From positions 42,545 through 106,544 of the forward strand of contig CAMWSK010000004.1 in assembly GCA_947176895.1 (NCBI GenBank): 64,000 nt of DNA, in the 5' to 3' direction. Within the stretch, counting starts at the first letter, position 1, and each line of letters starts with the position of its first letter. Made by a program: the position numbers and the translations under genes. This DNA comes from an uncultured Prevotellaceae bacterium (GTDB lineage Bacteria; Bacteroidota; Bacteroidia; Bacteroidales; Bacteroidaceae). A model generated the notes under the pieces. The model ran no database searches. It saw nothing but the letters and a program-made list of their open reading frames with translations, and had not been told where the DNA came from. Below, piece after piece: positions 16,073 through 23,439 of this stretch.

Positions 16073-19063
16073 TTACTTAATAGGTGTGGTTGTCAGCGTT
16101 ACGGGAATGCGGCACTTGACAACTGACAGATCCTTGAAGGTAACGGTTGCGATAACGTGCAGTTCGTAGGTGTCCTTAAGATCTGTACCACCGTTGTACC
16201 AAACAACCTGGCCGTCTGCATTAACCTCCAACTTGGCATCTTTTCCCATGTCGCTTGTCAATTTCTTGTAAGCTTCTTCCGTTGTGTCGAAAGCGAAGGT
16301 AACGTCCTTGGCACTAGGAGCAGCGACTTTGTAGCTGTTCGTTGCCTTTGTTGACAGTTCCAGTTGCTTGGTCTTGGCATTCCAGCTGTAGATCTTGTCA
16401 CCTTCGTTGTCAACAACAAGTACCTCAGGTTTCGTTTCACCGGTGTTTTTATCTGGACCGTTGGCGTAGATGCTGATGCCCTTGGCGCTTCCGGCCTTGA
16501 ACGGATTGACGAATACAATGTTGTAGTTGAAGTTACAGGTCTCATTGTTCACCAAAGTCGTTGTGTAGGTCATGTTGTGAACCTCCTTGTCCGTTGTCAT
16601 GGCGTGTGACAGGGCAACCTCGAATGCGCTGGTTTGGTCGCCAGTGGGAGTTACACCGGTCTCACCGGTCTTCCATGCGAACTTGATGGCCTTCACATTG
16701 GGCTTCTGCTTGTAGTAGTCGAAGATGTTCTTGCCATTAACCATCTTGAAGTGCTCGGCAACCTTAGAAGACATTACCCAGTTGCCGGAATCGTCCAACT
16801 GACCCTTGACTACAACGCAGTCGCTGTACTGCTTGCCGTTCACCTCATAGGTGGCGTAGTGGTACAAGGGGTTGTACTCGAACGTGCTGCACACTTCCTT
16901 CACGTAGAAGTCCTGAGTCAGAACGTAGTTTTTGTAGCTGTAGTTGTTGTCGGCCTTGATCTTGATGGTCACCTGATAGTGTGCACCCTTGCCGTCCACA
17001 TCCTTATAGGTGTTCTGCGTCTTGACATTGTTGTCGACCATCAGCTTGACATAAGCGGTGGTGGTGGCAGTGCTGTTCAGGTTAATCTCGGTCTTGACAC
17101 CCTCGGCCTGCAGGGTCTGTACCTGGTTGGCGCTCAGGTTCTCCTGCTTGATGGTCTTCCAAGTGTCGTTTTTCTGCATAACCTTAACCTCTACCTCGTA
17201 GGTATCGTTGCTTCCACCGAAGTGGTTCCAGAAGGTGGTTGAGGTGAGACCGGCGTGGCCATAGAGTTCCTTGTTGATGCGCTCCCAGCTCATGTCGCTT
17301 ACCATCGTGCCTGCAGCGGATACGTTCTTGTATTCGAGTTCCTTTGCACCAGTAATATTCACAATCTGGTCTCCCAGCGGTGTCTGAGACGAGGCCTTCT
17401 TCACAATCTGCAGCTTGATGTAAGATGTGGCAACCAAGTGCTGTGTGCCATCGTTGTCGGCGAGGAAAGCATCCACGCGCACAACGGGAGTACGGCCGAT
17501 GGCAGATGTGCCGTAGGACTCTTCAATCTTTACAATACCACTTTCGTCCAATTTCACGAATTTCTGTTGGTCGGTCTTCTTGTCATCGTTTGCCAGATAT
17601 TCCTTGGGCAAAGAGAACTTATAGCTCATGCCAACGAAGTTCTCCTTGGCGATGTACTTCTGGAGATTGTTGGAGTACAGGCCCACAACCTTGTTCAGGT
17701 CAAAGGATTCCGTATATGCGAACTGATGGTTGGGAGCGGCGTCCAAAGCAACAAACTGCTTTACGAAGTCGCTGGTCTCCTCGCTGCCCTGAATCTTCTT
17801 GGTACGGTTGTAGTACAAGTGGCCGTTGGTACGTGTACCGTCAGTGTTCAATGCACTTACTGCACTGGCGGTAACGCCGCTCAGGGTTTTATGGGTCAGA
17901 GAGTCAACGAGGCAAACGTTGATGCCCGTGGACTTGATGTGCACGTTGTCGGAGGTCACACCGTTCTGGCCCTGCCAAGCCTGCAAAGCAGCGATGTCGT
18001 GGTTGCTGCTGCTCAGCTTGTTCTTGTCCAGTGTAGCCTTAACGGTCACCTCACCCTTGGCGATGGCGGGCTCGCCCACAACGCTCAGCAGATTCTGCTT
18101 GTCGCCGGCTGCGCGAGTGGTGACGGCACGGTTGACAAAGCCGAAGGTCATGCCCTCGGTGTAGGTCTCTGAGGGGTTCAGACGGTAGATCAGGTCAACG
18201 ATGTTAGACTTCTTGAAAGAATTTTGTGCGATGAACTCCTTTGTCTGCTGATTGAACTTCGTCTCGTCCAGGTAGCTGTTCACATGATAGAAAGGCTTGG
18301 AGGTCGTGGCATAAGGAACTTCGTTGCTGACCACCGTGGGCACGAACACAAGTGAACCCAGTTCTGCGCCCAAGGTCAGAGTCTTCGTGACGGTTTGTCC
18401 CTTTTCGTCCTTGATGCCGCTGAAGGTCAGTTTGTTGCCTTCGAGGATGGCAGTCACGCCGGTTCCGCGCCAAGCGATTTCGGTGGTGCCAACCTTCTTG
18501 CCATCCTGCCAGATGTCGAAGTTGCCGGTCTCGGTGTTGGGAACATAGTACTTACCGTTTTCTCCGTCTTCACCGGGCTTTCCATCGGCACCGGGCTTTC
18601 CATCGGCACCGGGCTTTCCATCGGCACCGGGTTTTCCATCGGCACCGGGCTTTCCATCAGCACCGGGTTTGCCGTCCTGTCCGTCCTTGCCGTCGGCACC
18701 ATCTTTGCCGTCAAGGCCGATGGCCTTGTACTCGGTCTTCACGCCATTGCAAATCCAGAAGCCGTCTTCGCTGATTTCCCAGGTCGTTCCATCGGCACCG
18801 GCAGCACCCTTCTCGCCGTTGCTGATCTTGAACTCTCTGTCGTCGCTGAGCTTGACAACCACACCGTCTTCGACGGAAGTCACGCTGGAGATTACAGCTC
18901 CCGCTTTAATCTGGCTGTCCAACTCCGACAAAGAAGCCTTGACCGCCTCTACCTGAGAGCGCAAGTCCGCAATGTCATCATCGTAATCAGCACAACTTGT
19001 ATAGGCAAGGGAGCCCATAGCCAATGTGCCGAAAAACATTACTTTGATAAAATTCTTTCTCAT
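16073..19063 (-). CDS. Surface lipoprotein with coiled coil and collagen-like repeats (PL29-N/DUF4988-like)
   Basis: 996 residues from the ATG at 19063. Signal peptide ends LAYTSC at residue 24 (lipobox), followed by the acidic ADYDDD, typical of Bacteroidetes surface-exposed lipoproteins. Residues about 30-55 form a coiled coil (DLRSQVEAVKASLSELDSQI). About 110-165 are G-K-P-G-A-D repeats ending in a GENGKYY motif, the arrangement of proteins annotated with a PL29-type N-terminal domain (DUF4988). The rest is long and beta-rich without a recognised catalytic motif. Probably an adhesin or glycan-binding surface protein. Upstream lies an inverted-repeat-flanked promoter segment next to a tyrosine recombinase, so expression may be phase-variable. 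Confidence 0.7.
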   Translation of the reverse strand: MRKNFIKVMFFGTLAMGSLAYTSCADYDDDIADLRSQVEAVKASLSELDSQIKAGAVISSVTSVEDGVVVKLSDDREFKISNGEKGAAGADGTTWEISEDGFWICNGVKTEYKAIGLDGKDGADGKDGQDGKPGADGKPGADGKPGADGKPGADGKPGADGKPGEDGENGKYYVPNTETGNFDIWQDGKKVGTTEIAWRGTGVTAILEGNKLTFSGIKDEKGQTVTKTLTLGAELGSLVFVPTVVSNEVPYATTSKPFYHVNSYLDETKFNQQTKEFIAQNSFKKSNIVDLIYRLNPSETYTEGMTFGFVNRAVTTRAAGDKQNLLSVVGEPAIAKGEVTVKATLDKNKLSSSNHDIAALQAWQGQNGVTSDNVHIKSTGINVCLVDSLTHKTLSGVTASAVSALNTDGTRTNGHLYYNRTKKIQGSEETSDFVKQFVALDAAPNHQFAYTESFDLNKVVGLYSNNLQKYIAKENFVGMSYKFSLPKEYLANDDKKTDQQKFVKLDESGIVKIEESYGTSAIGRTPVVRVDAFLADNDGTQHLVATSYIKLQIVKKASSQTPLGDQIVNITGAKELEYKNVSAAGTMVSDMSWERINKELYGHAGLTSTTFWNHFGGSNDTYEVEVKVMQKNDTWKTIKQENLSANQVQTLQAEGVKTEINLNSTATTTAYVKLMVDNNVKTQNTYKDVDGKGAHYQVTIKIKADNNYSYKNYVLTQDFYVKEVCSTFEYNPLYHYATYEVNGKQYSDCVVVKGQLDDSGNWVMSSKVAEHFKMVNGKNIFDYYKQKPNVKAIKFAWKTGETGVTPTGDQTSAFEVALSHAMTTDKEVHNMTYTTTLVNNETCNFNYNIVFVNPFKAGSAKGISIYANGPDKNTGETKPEVLVVDNEGDKIYSWNAKTKQLELSTKATNSYKVAAPSAKDVTFAFDTTEEAYKKLTSDMGKDAKLEVNADGQVVWYNGGTDLKDTYELHVIATVTFKDLSVVKCRIPVTLTTTPIK
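18568..18678 (-). repeat. Six 18-bp in-frame repeats encoding G-K-P-G-A-D units
   Basis: The 18-base unit CATCGGCACCGGGCTTTC (plus strand) is repeated about six times with one or two substitutions, encoding Gly-Lys-Pro-Gly-Ala-Asp. Near-identical copies at DNA level favour copy-number change by slippage or recombination without frameshift. Confidence 0.85.
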
Positions 19064-19135
19064 AAATAATGAATTAGTTAATAATATATATATTAATAAA
19101 CACGTTTCGTTTTTTACTTTTCCCCCACACGGCAC

Positions 19136-19153
19136 ATTACTTCGTAGGTAATA
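19136..19153 (-). repeat. Left inverted repeat of the switch
   Basis: ATTACTTCGTAGGTAATA, the exact reverse complement of both right copies. It is itself nearly palindromic (ATTAC...GTAAT), as expected of a recombinase core site. AAACACGTTT at about 19107 and AAACGTGTTT at about 19158 form a second inverted pair around it. Confidence 0.8.
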
Positions 19154-19223
19154 AGGAAAACGTGTTTAAAAGGCGGCCATAAGGCCGTACATCCCGGATA
19201 TACACAAGAGAACAGGCCGGGAA

Positions 19224-19231
19224 CAAAGATA
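19224..19231 (-). promoter_or_regulatory. Possible weak leftward -7 box in the segment
   Basis: Minus-strand TATCTTTG faces the lipoprotein gene in the present orientation, but no -33 box is visible. A CGGCC-TTAT-GGCCG stem followed by CTTTT lies about 45 bases downstream at 19169-19186 and could attenuate it. Might give low basal expression. Confidence 0.3.
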
Positions 19232-19423
19232 AACGCTGCGCCGGACGGGAATGACAGCCGTGTCGGGGCGTGGGAAGACAGACCTGAGGGACAAACACTC
19301 CTGCAGGTCTCGTTTTGTCATGTGTGAATACGTGGTCCGATACGTTAAAAACGGTGTGACTTTGCTTTAATTCACGCAAAAGAAGGTTTTTTTGCACGAA
19401 AAACGAAAATATATCTTGATAAA

Positions 19424-19456
19424 CTTGCGTTATTCAAAACAAAAATCGTACCTTTG
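19424..19456 (+). promoter_or_regulatory. Promoter inside the invertible segment, currently facing right
   Basis: CTTG at 19424-19427 and TACCTTTG at 19449-19456, 21 bases apart, match the Bacteroidetes TTTG-N19-21-TAnnTTTG plan. As assembled it fires toward the 3' end of the recombinase gene, antisense to it, and away from the lipoprotein gene. Confidence 0.65.
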
Positions 19457-19474
19457 CACAAAGAAATGCACGAC

Positions 19475-19492
19475 TATTACCTACGAAGTAAT
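19475..19492 (+). repeat. Right inverted repeat, copy 1
   Basis: TATTACCTACGAAGTAAT, perfect 18/18 partner of the left repeat. Confidence 0.85.
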
Positions 19493-19493
19493 C

Positions 19494-19511
19494 TATTACC
19501 TACGAAGTAAT
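19494..19511 (+). repeat. Right inverted repeat, copy 2 (tandem duplicate)
   Basis: TATTACCTACGAAGTAAT again, one base (C) after copy 1, so a 19-base tandem. With its following G it matches the left repeat over 19 bases. Either copy could act as the partner site. Confidence 0.85.
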
Positions 19512-19530
19512 GGTCGTTTTTTTTATCTTG

Positions 19531-20457
19531 TCACGTAGTTTTTCCCGTTCCTTTATTACAGGCCTCCACCACTCTCAGGACCATCAGGTTGGCGGCGTTG
19601 ACGCGCACCTGCATAAAGGGCTTCAGATAGTGTTCCGTCACCAATATCGAGGAGTGGCCCAAGGCCTGCGAGATGATTCCCGGATGCACATCGTTGTGAT
19701 AGGCCGTCGTGGCCCAGCTGTGGCGGATGGTGTAGGTGCTCAGGTGGGCAAGGCCAAGCCGCTTGGCCAGTTTGGCCAGCCGGCCGTTGAACGTGTTGAT
19801 GGCGTTGCGGTAGAGGTGGTAGTAGCTGCGGGCATCGTCCCCTCTGTCGAGGAAGGGGAAGAGCCACGGCGAGGAGGCGTCCTTGCTGCGCAGCCGGTTC
19901 ACCAAAGCGAGGATGGAGGGGCTCAGCTCCACCACCATGGACGTGCCCGTCTTGTGGCGGCGATAACAGAGCGTGTTGCTCTGCAGGTCGCACTTGCGCA
20001 GATAGACCAGGTCGGCAAAGGGGATGCCCCGCATGGCGAACATCAGTTTGCAGTAGTCGCGCGTCCGGCTCTGTTGGCGTGAAGGAATCTTGGCGTGGAA
20101 CAGGCGCGACAGGTCCTCGGGTCCGAGTGCCCGGCGGCGGTCGCTGCGCGTTCCGGTGTAGACGCCCACAAACAGTCGGTGGCTGTAGGGCGCGACCCCG
20201 GCATCCACCGCCCGGTTATACACGGCCCGCAGCACCCGCATATAGGTGGACACGGTGTTCCACTGCCGGTTGCCGCTGACCAGGTAAAACTCGAAGGCGC
20301 TCAGCACGCGCCGGTTCAATTGCTCCATGCGGAAGCGCTTGTGCCCGACGAACGATTCGAAAGCCCGCATGGTGCTGCCGTGGACCCGGGCGGTGCCGAA
20401 GCGCCCCTCTTCCTCAAGGGAGCGGATGACGCGGCACATGAAATGACTTAACAGCAT
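19531..20457 (-). CDS. Tyrosine recombinase (Tsr-like DNA invertase/integrase)
   Basis: About 308 residues from the ATG at 20457 (MLLSHFMCRVIRS); the frame is open to 20511. An N-terminal SAM-like core-binding domain is followed by the catalytic domain: Arg in MRGIPFADLVYLRKCDL, Lys in YRRHKTGTS, YTIRHSWAT (box II Arg, with Tyr where many have His), LGHSSILVTEHYL (His and the nucleophile Tyr). All core residues except the first box II His are present. Length and style match the chromosomal Tsr recombinases of Bacteroides that invert nearby promoters. It lies 20 bases from inverted repeats that flank a promoter, its probable substrate. Not surrounded by phage or transposon genes. Confidence 0.88.
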   Translation of the reverse strand: MLLSHFMCRVIRSLEEEGRFGTARVHGSTMRAFESFVGHKRFRMEQLNRRVLSAFEFYLVSGNRQWNTVSTYMRVLRAVYNRAVDAGVAPYSHRLFVGVYTGTRSDRRRALGPEDLSRLFHAKIPSRQQSRTRDYCKLMFAMRGIPFADLVYLRKCDLQSNTLCYRRHKTGTSMVVELSPSILALVNRLRSKDASSPWLFPFLDRGDDARSYYHLYRNAINTFNGRLAKLAKRLGLAHLSTYTIRHSWATTAYHNDVHPGIISQALGHSSILVTEHYLKPFMQVRVNAANLMVLRVVEACNKGTGKTT

Positions 20458-20634
20458 ATTCTGATACGTTATTATAAGGTGAAAATTCCGGCAAATACGG
20501 GTGTATGCCACAAACCTGTATTTCCTTTCTCAAATATCGGATGTTTTGCCTGAACCTGCAAGTTATTCGGGCAAAGTTTTGTGCCTTGCCGCTCTTGTCC
20601 GACCGTTGAAGCAGCGTAAAAACCTGCCGGGATA

Positions 20635-20666
20635 TTTGGATTACTTGCCGGAACGCCCTACCTTTG
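20635..20666 (+). promoter_or_regulatory. Promoter of mazG
   Basis: TTTG at 20635-20638 and TACCTTTG at 20659-20666 with a 20-base spacer, an excellent Bacteroidetes promoter. The predicted start is near 20673, giving a leader of about 40 bases to the ATG at 20713. Confidence 0.75.
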
Positions 20667-20712
20667 CGACGTTTTCTAACAACGAAGGACCGTGCATACA
20701 CGAGAAGAAAAA

Positions 20713-21480
20713 ATGGAGGCGTTCGGCCGGCTGCTGGACGTGCTCGACAATCTGAGAGAGAAATGTCCGTGGGACGCGAAGCAGACCAACGAGAGCCTGA
20801 GGCCGCAGACCGTGGAGGAAGTGTACGAACTGTGTGACGCCCTGCTGAAGGACGAGCCGGGCGAGGTGTGCAAAGAGCTGGGCGATGTGTTGCTGCACGT
20901 GTGCTTCTATGCCAAGATAGGCAGCGAGAAGGGCCGGTTTGACATCGCCGATGTCTGCAACAAACTTTGCGACAAGCTCATCTTCCGCCACCCTCATGTC
21001 TATGGCGATGCCGCAGCCGCCACGGCCGGCGAGGTGGTGGCCAACTGGGAAAAGATCAAACAGCGGGAGAAGGACGGCAACCGCACGGTGCTCTCCGGCG
21101 TGCCCTCGGCACTGCCTTCCGTGATCAAGGCCTATCGCATCCAGGACAAGGCGCGTAATGTGGGGTTCGATTGGGAGAAACGTGAGGAGAGCTGGGACAA
21201 GGTGCGCGAGGAGATGGGCGAGCTGCAGGCCGAGCTGGAGCGCGACGACCGCGAGCGCAGCACGGATGAGTTCGGCGACTTCCTGTTCAGCCTGATCAAC
21301 GTGGCCCGCCTCTATCACATCAATCCCGACAATGCGCTGGAGCGTACCAACCAGAAGTTCATCCGCCGCTTCAATTATGTGGAGGCCAAGGCCAAGGAGT
21401 CGGGCATGGAACTGCAGGACATGACGCTCGCCCAGATGGATGCCCTTTGGAACGAGGCCAAGGAGCTGGAGAGAAAATAA
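20713..21480 (+). CDS. mazG: Nucleoside triphosphate pyrophosphohydrolase MazG
   Basis: 255 residues from the ATG at 20713, preceded by GAGAAG; an in-frame GTG at 20692 would add 7 residues. It has two tandem MazG domains: the first with EEVYELCDAL...EVCKELGDVLLH (EExE and ExxD metal ligands, about residues 31-60), the second with REEMGELQAEL...EFGDFLFSL. It hydrolyses (d)NTPs to monophosphates and pyrophosphate, a house-cleaning role. It is the first gene right of the recombinase, divergently transcribed, and ends in a very long hairpin shared with the convergent gene. Confidence 0.92.
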   Translation: MEAFGRLLDVLDNLREKCPWDAKQTNESLRPQTVEEVYELCDALLKDEPGEVCKELGDVLLHVCFYAKIGSEKGRFDIADVCNKLCDKLIFRHPHVYGDAAAATAGEVVANWEKIKQREKDGNRTVLSGVPSALPSVIKAYRIQDKARNVGFDWEKREESWDKVREEMGELQAELERDDRERSTDEFGDFLFSLINVARLYHINPDNALERTNQKFIRRFNYVEAKAKESGMELQDMTLAQMDALWNEAKELERK

Positions 21481-21487
21481 GTCACAA

Positions 21488-21547
21488 AGAAGATAATGAC
21501 AAAGAAGAAGGGGGCTGCGGCCCCCTTCTTCTTTGTCATTATCTTCT
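21488..21547. terminator. 28-bp perfect hairpin between convergent genes
   Basis: Arms 21488-21515 and 21520-21547 are perfect reverse complements over 28 bases (core GAAGAAGGGGGC / GCCCCCTTCTTC) with a TGCG loop. The left arm starts 8 bases after the mazG stop, and the right arm contains the stop codon (21539-21541) of the minus-strand gene. It should terminate both transcripts. Confidence 0.85.
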
Positions 21548-22024
21548 GCCCTTTCGGGTATTTGTCATTTCAATGCGGCGGTGTTCCCGTTTTGGCGAGA
21601 ATTTCCGTAGCATCTGCCGGTGGAACGCATCCTCGGCCAGGATGGCTTTGTGCAGTTTCTTTCCGGGAATCTCGCGGGCCATTTTTTCGTAATAATCTTT
21701 CTTGATGTCCGCGCATTCCTCTTCCAGTTCGGCAATCTTTATCACGCGCTGTGCCATTTCCTTGTTGCCGGCGTTCTCGGTGTCGGGACGCTTGAGTTTC
21801 TGGATGCGCTTCTGTACTTTGTGTTGCTTTTGTCTCATTTCCTTGTGCAGGCGGAAAAACGCCTCTTCCTCTTTGGGCGAGAAAGCTGCTTCCGAAGCGA
21901 CGAAGGCGTGAAGTTTCTGCTCAAACTCCTCGGGGGTGAAACGGGGACGACCGGCCTTGTTGTCCTGGGCCATTGTGCCCAGACAGATGAACATGGCCGC
22001 CAAAAGGGTTGCTATCTTTCTCAT
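21539..22024 (-). CDS. Periplasmic CpxP/Spy-like protein in ECF sigma operon
   Basis: 161 residues with signal peptide MRKIATLLAAMFICLGTMAQ. The mature part is highly charged and helical (FTPEEFEQKLHAFVAS, LHKEMRQKQHKVQKRI, VIKIAELEEECADIKKDYY), similar in style to the Spy/CpxP/'periplasmic heavy metal sensor' proteins encoded after ECF sigma factors in Bacteroidetes. It is the last gene of the operon, starting 12 bases after the anti-sigma-like gene. Likely a periplasmic stress sensor or chaperone feeding into the sigma pathway (inference). Its stop codon lies in the terminator hairpin. Confidence 0.6.
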   Translation of the reverse strand: MRKIATLLAAMFICLGTMAQDNKAGRPRFTPEEFEQKLHAFVASEAAFSPKEEEAFFRLHKEMRQKQHKVQKRIQKLKRPDTENAGNKEMAQRVIKIAELEEECADIKKDYYEKMAREIPGKKLHKAILAEDAFHRQMLRKFSPKREHRRIEMTNTRKGRR

Positions 22025-22036
22025 ATTTATGGTTTC

Positions 22037-22411
22037 TTATTCGTATCGCGTCAGATAATCCTCAATCTCCATGTTGCCGACCATGGCATAGTCCATCACC
22101 TCGTAGACATAGTCGTCGCTGTATTGCGGCTCGTCGGCAGCAGAGGCTGTGGCTATCATCATGCCTTGTGCACTGTCTGTCAGTTTTTTGTCGAAATAAG
22201 TGAGCAGAAGGGGGAGGCTCAGAACCGCCGCCATGGTCACCACCGCGGCCACGTACCACAACCGGTGGGGGACGGCTATCCGCCTCCGCTGCATCTCCGG
22301 CCTCTCGTTCAAGCGCCGGTTGAAACTCTCGAAGTAGCCCTCGGGCACGCGGAAAGGATTTCCGCCCCCCCCCTCGGTGAGCTTGCGAATGAACTGTTCT
22401 TCCTTCATCAT
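22037..22411 (-). CDS. Single-pass membrane protein, probable anti-sigma factor
   Basis: 124 residues with one transmembrane helix at about 52-72 (VAAVVTMAAVLSLPLLLTYF). The cytoplasmic N-terminus carries the phrase NPFRVPEGYFESF, common in proteins encoded next to Bacteroidetes ECF sigma factors; the C-terminal domain would be periplasmic and acidic. Position between the sigma factor and a CpxP-like protein supports an anti-sigma or signalling role. No zinc-binding ZAS motif (HxxxCxxC) is present, so the mechanism is unclear. ATG at 22411 or 22408. Confidence 0.6.
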   Translation of the reverse strand: MMKEEQFIRKLTEGGGGNPFRVPEGYFESFNRRLNERPEMQRRRIAVPHRLWYVAAVVTMAAVLSLPLLLTYFDKKLTDSAQGMMIATASAADEPQYSDDYVYEVMDYAMVGNMEIEDYLTRYE

Positions 22412-22453
22412 TTTTGTTTCTTTATCAGTTTGACAAGCGAAGAGTGAAAAAGT

Positions 22454-22990
22454 TTAATCGTGGTGCCGGAAAAAATCCGCAATCTTTTTCACGGCGTGGT
22501 GATAGCTGGCTTTCAGCGCTCCCACCGAAGTGTCGAGCACCCGGCTCATCTGTTCGTAGGGCATCTCGTCGTAGTATTTCATCAGAAACACCTGTCGCTG
22601 TCGCTCGGGCAGCAGGGCGATGGCCTGCTGCAATTGAAGCTCCGTCTCGTCGCCGTCGAAGTAAGGGTCGCTTTCCAGCTGTTCGGCCACGGCACCGGCC
22701 TCGTCGTCGATGCTTTGTGCGGGGCGTTTCCTTTCCAGGAAGTTAAGTGTTTCGTTGGCGGCGATGCGGAAAAGCCAGGTGGAGAGTTGTGCCTCTCCGC
22801 GAAAGGCGTCCAGCCCCTGCCAGGCTTTGATGAAGGTGTTTTGCAGCACATCATCGGTGTCCTCGTGGGTGAGCACCATCCGGCGGATCTGCCAATAGAG
22901 GCGTTCCTTGTACAGATCCACCAGCCGGTTGAAGGCCGGTTCGCGGGTCTTCGGGTTTTTGAGAAGGATAATCAGTTGGCAATCGTCCAT
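22454..22990 (-). CDS. ECF-type RNA polymerase sigma factor
   Basis: 178 residues. Region 2: EPAFNRLVDLYKERLYW...DTDDVLQNTFIKAWQGL (about residues 18-62); region 4: ALLPERQRQVFLMKYYDEMPYEQMSRVLDTSVGALKAS (about 125-162). It directs RNA polymerase to an unknown regulon. Start at 22990 lies 2 bases after the stop of the upstream small secreted protein gene, and the anti-sigma-like gene follows 42 bases later. The four genes (23301 to 21539) form one minus-strand operon. Confidence 0.92.
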   Translation of the reverse strand: MDDCQLIILLKNPKTREPAFNRLVDLYKERLYWQIRRMVLTHEDTDDVLQNTFIKAWQGLDAFRGEAQLSTWLFRIAANETLNFLERKRPAQSIDDEAGAVAEQLESDPYFDGDETELQLQQAIALLPERQRQVFLMKYYDEMPYEQMSRVLDTSVGALKASYHHAVKKIADFFRHHD

Positions 22991-22992
22991 CG

Positions 22993-23301
22993 CTATCGGA
23001 TGGAGATTTTGCGCACCACCTTGCCTACCTTGATAATATAGTAGCCGCGGTTCAGGTCGCCCAAGTTCAGTTGCACATCATTGCTCTCGATGGAGTAGCG
23101 GGCAACTTCCAGCCCGGTGAGGCTGTAGACACGCAAAATCTCTCCTTCCGCTCCGCTCACACACACCGTGTTGCCCTTGATGGCCAGGGTGACGGCGGAC
23201 AATTCTGCGGTGGGTTCCATGCAGTCAGCCTGAGCCACAGCCTGAAAGGGCGTGGCCAGAAGCAATGCGCCAAGTGCCAATATGCAGAGAGATTTTGCCA
23301 T
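22993..23301 (-). CDS. Mini secreted protein with type IX sorting-domain-like fold
   Basis: 102 residues: signal peptide MAKSLCILALGALLLATPFQAVAQ, then about 75 residues that look like only a C-terminal sorting-type beta-sandwich (GEILRVYSLTGLEVARYSI, LNRGYYIIKVGKVVRKISI). DUF3244-type proteins of Bacteroides have similar size. First gene of the ECF sigma operon, ending 2 bases before the sigma start. Role unknown; it may be a secreted product of the operon or a signal monitored by the pathway (inference). Confidence 0.65.
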   Translation of the reverse strand: MAKSLCILALGALLLATPFQAVAQADCMEPTAELSAVTLAIKGNTVCVSGAEGEILRVYSLTGLEVARYSIESNDVQLNLGDLNRGYYIIKVGKVVRKISIR

Positions 23302-23439
23302 TTTTAAAGTATATTCCTAATGCAAAAATAAGAAATATTTTGATACCCGCAAACAATAGCGTGGCTATTTTTACGTTGCGGAGCGGAAAATGAGGCAATA
23401 CTTTCTTGGTGATTGGGAATAATTGGTTATCTTCGCAGC

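Larger units (their letters stand above)
19136..19511. other. Candidate invertible promoter segment
   Basis: The gap between the lipoprotein gene and the recombinase gene is bounded by perfect 18-bp inverted repeats: ATTACTTCGTAGGTAATA at 19136-19153 and TATTACCTACGAAGTAAT at 19475-19492 and 19494-19511. Inside is a good plus-strand promoter (19424-19456) near the right end, pointing away from the lipoprotein gene. Inversion between 19136 and 19492 would move its -7 box to about 19172-19179, pointing at the lipoprotein ATG (19063) with a leader near 100 bases. A tyrosine recombinase gene starts 20 bases beyond the right repeat. This is the known layout of Bacteroides invertible promoters. Confidence 0.7.

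Noticed and set aside
19137..19397. 86-residue minus-strand open frame inside the invertible segment
   Set aside because: It spans the inverted repeat and promoter elements, has no family-like features and no ribosome-binding context.
19531..20457. Integrase of an integrated mobile element
   Set aside because: No tRNA attachment site, relaxase, transposase or cargo surrounds it. Inverted rather than direct repeats lie next to it, pointing to a local inversion enzyme.
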